From NCBI GenBank assembly GCA_024752435.1, contig CP103022.1:1-64000 (forward strand): a stretch of DNA of 64,000 nucleotides. Reading direction: 5' to 3'. Both the position numbers and the translations under genes were made by a program. Below, one piece after another: positions 56,807 through 64,000 of this stretch. Under the pieces are notes generated by a model that worked only from the letters and a program-made list of their open reading frames with translations, ran no database searches and was not told the DNA's origin. Source of the stretch: Allantophomopsis cytisporea (taxonomy: Eukaryota; Ascomycota; Leotiomycetes; Phacidiales; Phacidiaceae). Within the stretch, counting starts at the first letter, position 1. Every line of letters begins with the position of its first letter.

Positions 56807-58245
56807 ATGTATATCTTTACAAGGCAGAATGCCCCACCCTCTCAAGCCCCACCTGGGACAGTCGTTAATTACGACAACCCGGACTCTATCGGCGATCGGA
56901 TAGTGATCTCCCACCCTATCTTGGGCTCATTGGCGCTTATTTTTGTGACATTGCGAGTGCTCGTAAAGTGGCGCATTGTGAAAATTTGGGGTTGGGAAGA
57001 CTGTAAGTGCTGCTCTGCTTGGTATGAACTTCAGATTGCTGACCTCGATTTGATAGTATTTATTATTCTCGCTCTGGTAAGTCAGAATTCCACAGCAGGC
57101 GCCTCAATATTCTAATCATTAGCTCTTCGCCATTGCTCGTATTGTGGTGGAAATTTTAAGTGGGTAAACATTGGCTTGCAATGTCTGTACTGGGACTAAT
57201 ATTGCGTTTCAGATGTCAAGCTCTACCAACTCGGCATACATGTCTGGGATATCAAGCCAGAGAATTTGGTCTATATCGGCAATCACGGAAAAAATGTCAG
57301 TATAATTGATACCCTTACTTCAAAATGACTAACGTAGTTGGAAATGTCAGGGCATCTTTATCGGCGACATGCTCTACTTCTTGGGCATCATGTTTACCAA
57401 ACTATCAATTCTCACTCTTTACCTGAAGATATTTGTACTAAAGAAAGGATTCCGTTTCCTTTGCTATGGGATGATGGCTTTCACGGTCGTTTATCTCATC
57501 ATGTTTTTCTTCCTGTTCGCCTTCAACTGCAATCCTCCTGCCCGGACTTGGCACCTCATCGGATGGACTGGAGGCGGAAGCTGCTTTGACAATATCAAGA
57601 CAAGTTATGCCGTCGGTGGGATCAACATATTCACAGATATTGTCCTTCTCATCATGCCACTTCCTGTGATCTACCAGCTTCGCCTTAGCTTTTCACAAAA
57701 GGTCGGCGTACTTGCAATTTTTAGCACTGGAATAATGTAAGTCAATGCTATGTGTCTTGACTGCTAAGAGATGCTAACAAAGTCAGTGTTGTTATCTGTA
57801 CAATTGTGCGAGAGGTCATAATTGTGCAAACTCTACGAGACTTTGATCAAAACCGCGCGCCTGTTCCAGAGATTATATGGCTGTAAGGCAAAGCAGTTCT
57901 ATGAGCAGTGCTGACAAATGCTAACTTTATCACAGTACAGCAGAACTCTGTGTAGGAATTATTTGCGCCTGTATGCCTACGTTGGGACCACTCTACACTC
58001 GCAGGCTAGCCTTAAGCCTCGTACCTAACCCAGTGCTCGAATACTACAAGTCATGGCGCTCAGGATCAAAATCGAATGGGTCTTCGGACATACCTACGCC
58101 TGCCGGGCGCATAGATCCAAAGTCTCCAGCTGCTAGCGATATCGAGCTCTTGGATTCTAAGGTGGACGCTACTCCTAGCTATAGATACATTCAACAAACA
58201 AGAGATTATACTGTCAGGTATGCAGCACACGGGGAAGGTGTTTAA
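56807..58245 (+). CDS. Fungal rhodopsin-like 7-TM membrane protein
   Basis: ATG at 56,807 (MYIFTRQNAPPSQ). Six or seven exons with short introns give seven hydrophobic helices. The marks of the fungal rhodopsin-like integral membrane family (PF20684) are visible: VKWRIVKIWGWED, QLGIHVWDI, GDMLYFLGIMFTKLSILTLYLKIF, FNCNPPARTW, the CFDNIKTSYAVGGINIFTDIVLLIMPLPVI segment and TAELCVGIICACMPTLGPLY, followed by a hydrophilic tail. This family is abundant in Pezizomycotina, of mostly unknown function, and often found beside secondary-metabolite genes. No retinal-binding Lys is expected, so light sensing is not implied. Confidence 0.88.
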
Positions 58246-58799
58246 GAGCTAGGAGTATGGTTTATATTTGATACCAGCGCAGGCTGCAAAAAGACCCTTC
58301 AAGCCTTAACAGAGCTAGGATGTATTTAAGGAGTTCCAAATTTATCTCAACCTGTCTAATTTCCTTTGGTCCGTAACTCTGTTGACTACTTATTAAGTTC
58401 TCAAATAGAGTGTTTTTGACTTGAGAAAGTTCATATAGCGAGCTTGGTTCTTTGTCAAGATATGAGCAATACACGACTCTCACATTCAAATCTCTTACAA
58501 CCAAGTTTCTCACACTCAGGACTTCCCGAATAGGCAATGGGCTCGGCTACAGTCTTCACTCTTTATGTATTTAAGTAGCTTCAAAGTAGCTCCTGCTTCC
58601 TCTCTTCAACCATTTCACATCCGTGTTCTACTGTCAACTGGTGCGTAGCACCAGTCGTGTCGACATTCTTTGATCTTAGGTCTCCCTGAATCTTCAACAT
58701 TGGGTACTATACTATCAAGGACATTTTACAAAAGAAGGTCTTGTAACCCCGTTCTAAGGCCTGCAGATCCGTATCCAGTCCACACGCTGCGTTCACCGT
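58246..58799. other. Intergenic region without a gene
   Basis: Between the rhodopsin-like gene and the decayed transporter. No supported feature; the end of the transporter remnant may extend into it. Confidence 0.4.
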
Positions 58800-61185
58800 C
58801 TTATACCATTTTCAGTCAGATTGCAATATACCGATAATGTTGCTTTGAATCGTGCCATTTTCTAGCCATGGTTGCTGGGCACAGTAAGCAATAGGAGAAG
58901 TACAGCTCGGTGCAGGGCCGAGACTACATATCGTTTCACCCAATATGCTCTCCAGTAACATACTCTTGCCACTGCCGACGGCCCCGACACAGACAGTGAT
59001 GCTACCTCGTGGTAATTTCAAGCCGATGTTCTTGAGAAACGGTGTCTTTGATTTTTCCCATGTAAAATTATTGTTTTCCAGGGTAATAACATACGCCTGG
59101 CTGTCTTCTCTCGGAGCTGATACTACCCCAGCCAGAGGTTGGAGATAGATGGATGATCCGGTACGATTTCTAGGTTTGCTAGACTCATCGTACTTCGTGG
59201 CATCATCGGCAAGGCTACAATACTCCTGAATCCGCTCGAAGCTACCAACACATTGTAGCAACTGCAGTATGAGCTGAACAAGCTGAATTACTGGATCTGT
59301 GAGAAGGTTAATCAGGTCGATGGCGGTAAATGCCTGGGCGGTTAGAAGTAACCCGTTCTTCCAATAGAGTACAATAATTACAGTAACAGCAAAGGCAGCT
59401 AGGGGTAATATGTTTTGAAGAGCTTTCGCTATGAAAACTTAGTAAAAGCAGTAATCAAAGACAGTGAAAATTAATCCTACATAATATAACGTTATAGACA
59501 AGTAGCTTGCGAAAGACCTTGGATGTTTCTATTTCAACTTGTTGCAACGCTTAATTATATTGGATATCACAGTAGAGAGTCCTAGCATTTTTACAGCCTT
59601 TATGTCATCAAGCATACTAGAGGTAATTCGGAGTCGCTCTTGAACCTTTTCAATCCAGGCTACCTGTACTTTCTTGGCGGAATTAGAAATTGGTACATTA
59701 ATACCAATAGAAACTAAATACTTTTATCAGCCAGCATTTAGTAAACATCGGACAATAATCTATATATAGAGAATAACAACTACTAGTACTAGACAAGCTA
59801 AGAAGAGTTGTTGCTCTAATAGCCAGATGGCTACGCTAATCTCGATAACAGACGTCTATATTTTGTAGATTTGCAGAAAGTTGTTCCTAATACGCTCAAC
59901 ATCTGTACCTATTAGCGCTATAGCGGTAGTTTCCCTAAGATCAACTGTCCTTGCCTTTATTGTCTCCTAGTAGACGAGTCCAATAAGCCCTCCTTTAACC
60001 CTAGTAACGAATTGTATTAACTAATAAAAGGTTAATGCGGTCGAGCACTGTATAAAGGTCAGCATTTCTTGATTTTTGTATCAAAAATTGAACTAGATTA
60101 TACTACAACGCCGAGAAACACTAGATTCCATGCCCCTATCAACCCTCGGGCGAAATTAACATTTGCCGTTGAGTCTTCTATATATAAGACTATAGTATTA
60201 ATTAGGAGCGGTTGTACAAAATAGAAGACAGATTTGTACAGTCGCGGCGGGATAGTAGATAGGAACGAGAACAGATTGGCGCGAAAATATGCTTTGAAGA
60301 GACTATAACGTGCTCGATGATCATCTATATACGGTTGGTAAATCGGGTAGTTTACTACATACTGTAACAGAGTTACTTACATTTTTCCTATGTGCTGACA
60401 ATATTCTGGCGCAATACAATACTTTGAAGTCGTATATCGAGGATAGGCAAGTCATTTAGGACTAAAATCTTGGAATAGCCAGCGCAAAAAGTGGCGGTCA
60501 GCCAGGCAAAAGCAGTACGAGTCCAAAATCCGCTATACTCTTCCGGCGCGCCGAAGTTTTTTTCCTCTGTGACTCTCGATCTCTACTCGGTAGACTCGAG
60601 CAGAAGTACTACCACCGTCAAGATCAATGTCATAGTTATTGCAGCTATCTCTCTATTGGTGCTTCGGACCAGCTATAGTATTCAGACTCTCGGGATATCG
60701 AGGATAACCAACGCGGAAAGGTACAAGCCGAGCAAAGTAGAGGGTCGAAGTAAACGTTGGTAGTCGATATAAGAAAGCCATGCTACACCAGCATTTCCGA
60801 TAATTGCTAGTATATCTGCGGCCAACGATGCGCTTGTTTAGACAATAGTCTTCTGTAATCTCAGAACCAGGAGAGCCACTTGTGTTGCAAGAATGCCAGC
60901 TAGAGTCGCCTACGCAATTGTCAATAGCAAGACAATAATATCTAAGGGTCTAGAGGGGCTGCCTTACTAGCTTTCCAAGTAGCAATTTCGATCTGACTGA
61001 GGACAAAGCGGGCGACCTTGCCAAAACTGTAATGTCGAAAGGCAGGAGTAGGATGAAAATAGCAGTCGGAAGACATGCGAAAAAGATATCCTCGAAAGGG
61101 GAGTGAAGTCAAAGGCACGACAAGAGGGATTGACTCTTGGACCGAAGCTCCTATCACTGGTAGACAAGCATATTAACGACGCCAT
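58800..61185 (-). pseudogene. Decayed ABCC transporter, N-terminal half
   Basis: The frame starts MASLICLSTSDRSFGPRVNP at 61,185 and reads as a long fungal ABCC protein: FDFTPL, then after a one-base frameshift FEDIFFACLPTAIFILLLPF (TMD0), LAGILATQVALLVLRLQ and DYQRLLRPSTLLGLYLSALVI with stops between. Scattered TMD1 pieces follow. The remnant ends with CVGSFERIQEYC and a recognisable NBD1 (FTWEKSKTPFLKNIGLKLP, Walker A GAVGSGKSM, YCAQQPWLENGTI) stopping at 58,812. The signature motif, second membrane domain and NBD2 are absent. Stops, a frameshift and RIP-like AT enrichment around 59,400-60,400 show it is dead. It is the long (TMD0) ABCC type, unlike the intact short pump at 31,259-35,428. 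Confidence 0.8.
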
Positions 61186-62416
61186 GGTATCTTAGGTCCT
61201 CTGTCATCTTCAATAGTTAGTGATTGAAGAAGCTGCGTGAGAACAGCAGATCCAGTCACAGCACTATCTGACATCAAACAAGGTACCTTAGGTAGCCAGC
61301 CGCCTTACGCGTCAAATGTGATGGCGCCCTTTCATTCAAGGCTGGGGAAACAATATATGCCTAAGGCATATATATGGGCTACAGAAGTAGCAATTCATGT
61401 GATAGAAACTCCTCGGACAAGGATTGGAATTCTTCCTACAAGAGAATCCAATCGACATGGTAGCGCTTACAGCGCGGCTCAACCTGCGGGCCGATGGTTG
61501 ATCCAGACCCCGGAAAGACCGGGAGCGGGAGAGGGAACTGGTAACGCTCCTGGGTACACTCCAATGCTTTGACGCATGGGCCAAGTACATGAGGATCTAT
61601 TAGATAAGTAGTTAGAGCTCTTGATAAATAAGGGTGAAGTAGTCCAAAAGCGTTATCCTACCCTATCCCCGCATTTAAACTTACATATACATTACGCAAT
61701 TTACATACATACATACATACGAACTACACATTACATTAAAACCCGCGTGTTTTTGTATCCCTCGCTTTTCACAGACGTGTACAGACGTATTTTGTATCCC
61801 TCCGGCTATGGTTATACCAATTTCCTTGTCACTATATAACTTGTGTAAATCTTGTGTAAATTTTGTATCTAGCGTAGATTCTATTTATACTCATTTTAAA
61901 TCTAGACCAATCCAAATGCAGATACCAATTATCACATGAAACATTTACTATACCAATAAGCTTGATTAGAAGTCTGTAGTAAGAGTCCTGAGACTTCTAA
62001 GTCCAATTGTAATACTTCGAGAATATCTACCATAACTATGTGATATTATAATTAAATCTAAATACATCTTACAATTTCTAACAAAGAGTTTTGAATCTAT
62101 ACTAGTACATCTAGTCTGTACCCTATACTACTTGAAACTATATAGTGTAGAGTACGTATAAAGGCAGATCAATACAAAAATCAATTGTTTAAGATATAGA
62201 CAAGGAAAGTAGTATATGTAATTATCGACAAGGGATAAAGTGTAAATCTGAATAGTGGTAGAATGTTCCTAACTTAGTATCTAATACAGCATTGAGTTAC
62301 TACTAGGGATCATTAGAAATTCTTAGACTTTTACGCAAGAACTTTGGTACCCCTAGAAAAAATTGAAAAAATAAAAAGTAAAAAATATCAGACGGAATTT
62401 TGCACGACATTCCAAA
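61186..62416. other. Gene-poor spacer
   Basis: About 1.2 kb, AT-rich from 61,850. It has a short (CATA)n run near 61,706-61,720 and no supported gene. Confidence 0.4.
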
Positions 62417-62737
62417 ATGCTTGCATTGAAATTCACTCGCGCGGATACAATTGCAACTCTGATTTGGCTCTTTTTGTATCATTCAGGACAATGCCAAAGA
62501 CTGCAAGGTGAACCGCTTTTAATGAGCACATTTTGGAGTTTGAAGATAGCTCAGTTCCTCTCGGCATTGGCGAAGTCTATGAGCCAGAACTGTCAAGATC
62601 TCTGTACAGGATTCATTAAAAGCCAATATCGAGCAACTCCGTCACCTCAGGGTGAATCCTTTCCCGTAGCACGGTCAAGCCACTTGGGACGATACCTGGT
62701 TGCGAGAAGTATAATTGTATTACTTAATTCGGGCTGA
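62417..62737 (+). CDS. Small hypothetical protein, doubtful
   Basis: A 106-codon frame from an ATG in good context (CCAAAATGC). A hydrophobic segment (TIATLIWLFLYHSGQ) near the N-terminus could be a signal peptide, followed by a region with two Cys. No family recognised, no support from neighbours; it may be chance. Confidence 0.25.
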   Translation: MLALKFTRADTIATLIWLFLYHSGQCQRLQGEPLLMSTFWSLKIAQFLSALAKSMSQNCQDLCTGFIKSQYRATPSPQGESFPVARSSHLGRYLVARSIIVLLNSG

Positions 62738-63001
62738 AGAACTTGCTGAAAAACTTACTTAACGTTACAATAAGATTTAGCCTTTGACATTGCTAACCAC
62801 AATGCACTGATCAGCGCTAACTAGTAGGCAAAAAGTGTTTACAGCCGCATCTCTGAAATGCGAGATGCCTGTCACGCCTGTTGTGTTCCCCGGGCCGACT
62901 TATATCCGTCAACGAGCACACCTTAATAATTGATATATCTATAACCCCGCTTATTGAAAACCCTCCTTCATATTTCCTCTTCCTCAACAAGTGAAAAGAA
63001 A

Positions 63002-63889
63002 ATGAAAGAGATCAAATCCATTGCGGAGTTTAACAAACTCAAAGCAAAACCGCTGCTTATCATCGATTTCTATGCAGTCTGGTGCGGCCCCTGCAAAGCC
63101 ATATCCCCCGCATTCGATCGACTATCGAAGCAGCATGAAGGCTCGACCTCGATAATATTTGCGAAAGTTGATGTCGACAAGGCAAAGGACATTGCGCAAG
63201 CATGTAACATAACAGCGATGCCGACGTTCCAGTTCTTCAAGTACGGCAAGAAGATCGATGAAGTAAAAGGCGCCGACGTTCAGCAGCTTACAACTAAGAT
63301 CGGGTACTACACTGCGGCGGTGGCTAAGGAGGATACTACGGCTGAGGGGGTAGAGAAGTCCGAGGAACCGAAAGGTGCAAGCGTACCAGGTAGTCTGAGG
63401 TCGTTAATCGATATATCTACTTCGAGATTGCTGAATGCATCTAACTTGAGCTCTGTTACGAACATCGCCAAACCTCCGCCAGCCGGCTATGCCGTAGCAT
63501 CCGTGTCTGGAGCACGCTTACTTATTCACCTCGCCTTCAAGCAGACTATTAGTCCCAGCCATATCACAATCACCGCAGCAAAAGACTCAGCCTTGAATGC
63601 CCCGTCAAGAATCCACGTCGGTACCAATGTGCCCGTCCGAATTGTCAAATCCAATGAAGGCGTCGAAAGTAACGACTTGGATATGGAATCATTATCCAAG
63701 GCAGACAATACGCAGGCTTTCAATATCTTTTCCGATGAATACGTGAATGGGACAGCGCATCTGAAGCTGAAGGCTTCGAAATTTACTGCAATTAAGAGCC
63801 TGACTATTCGCATTGACGCTAATCTAAGTGGTGATGAGAAGACTCTTAGTAAGATAGGGACCATGGATATCATTGGGTTATGTATATAG
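63002..63889 (+). CDS. Thioredoxin-PITH domain protein (TXNL1-like)
   Basis: A single exon of 295 residues. I chose ATG 63,002 because the thioredoxin fold starts directly there (MKEIKSIAEFNKL). Residues about 1-105 are thioredoxin with the active site WCGPC in FYAVWCGPCKAISP and the cis-Pro loop AMPTFQFF. After a linker, residues about 130-295 form a PITH domain (SLIDISTSRLLNASN, KLKASKFTAIKSLTIRIDAN, IDANLSGDEKTLSKIG). This matches the thioredoxin-like 1 family, a cytosolic redox protein that binds the proteasome. It is a housekeeping gene and probably lies outside the cluster, giving a right-hand border. Confidence 0.92.
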   Translation: MKEIKSIAEFNKLKAKPLLIIDFYAVWCGPCKAISPAFDRLSKQHEGSTSIIFAKVDVDKAKDIAQACNITAMPTFQFFKYGKKIDEVKGADVQQLTTKIGYYTAAVAKEDTTAEGVEKSEEPKGASVPGSLRSLIDISTSRLLNASNLSSVTNIAKPPPAGYAVASVSGARLLIHLAFKQTISPSHITITAAKDSALNAPSRIHVGTNVPVRIVKSNEGVESNDLDMESLSKADNTQAFNIFSDEYVNGTAHLKLKASKFTAIKSLTIRIDANLSGDEKTLSKIGTMDIIGLCI

Positions 63890-64000
63890 ATACAGGGGGA
63901 GTAGAAGCAGGTAATTAACATAATAAACAATTAACACTTTGTCTTTATTTTTACTACCTTAACTAGTTACAGATTCTCCTATCGACTGCGGCCGCAAAGA

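Noticed and set aside
61237..61572. 111-codon plus-strand frame
   Set aside because: It has no family match and lies beside a pseudogene in gene-poor DNA; composition does not support a real gene.
13093..64000. Cluster-specific Zn2Cys6 regulator or backbone synthase
   Set aside because: I looked for the C-x2-C-x6-C pattern and for PKS, NRPS, terpene synthase and dimethylallyl transferase motifs; none was found in the window.

Overview
The window is nuclear DNA of a filamentous ascomycete (Pezizomycotina; I cannot name the genus). Genes are split by short introns of about 50-60 bp with fungal GT-AG signals. The protein families are typically fungal: UstYa/DUF3328, fungal rhodopsin-like membrane proteins, ABCC pumps, GH71 and many P450s. 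AT-rich blocks carry transposon remains whose reading frames are broken mostly by TAG/TAA where Trp or Gln codons belong, the mark of repeat-induced point mutation (RIP).

Layout. 1-12,588 is a RIP-degraded AT-rich block: 30-bp tandem repeats, an OrsD/RecQ-type helicase ruin, a satellite array, an unrecognised decayed frame, and a truncated Ty3/gypsy element with a 3' LTR. 13,093-35,428 is the main discovery: a fungal RiPP cluster of the dikaritin type. A secreted, Kex2-cleavable precursor with three near-identical 41-residue repeats (29,685-30,128) sits with seven UstYa-family oxidase genes, a membrane acyltransferase, a 2-oxoglutarate/Fe(II) prolyl-4-hydroxylase-like enzyme, a lung-7TM/PTM1-like membrane protein and a complete ABCC exporter. 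36,020-37,959 is a chimeric, broken GH71 pseudogene. 37,960-42,011 has no gene I can support and includes a second AT-rich island with 99-bp tandem repeats. 42,012-56,271 is a second tailoring-enzyme block: four intact P450s, one P450 relic, an O-methyltransferase and a glutathione S-transferase. A rhodopsin-like membrane protein (56,807-58,245), a decayed ABCC half-transporter (about 58,800-61,185) and a thioredoxin-PITH housekeeping gene (63,002-63,889) close the window.

How the genes may work together (inference). The precursor enters the secretory pathway and is cut at Lys-Arg sites. Membrane-anchored UstYa proteins oxidise and cross-link the repeated peptide. The hydroxylase and acyltransferase decorate it, and the ABCC pump exports or sequesters the product. 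The P450, methyltransferase and GST genes to the right could be an extension of this pathway or a separate cluster. No PKS, NRPS or terpene synthase backbone, no cluster-type peptidase and no Zn2Cys6 regulator was found. Two of the seven UstYa proteins have lost conserved histidines yet keep clean splicing and open frames, suggesting pseudoenzymes. No tRNA, rRNA or CRISPR was found.
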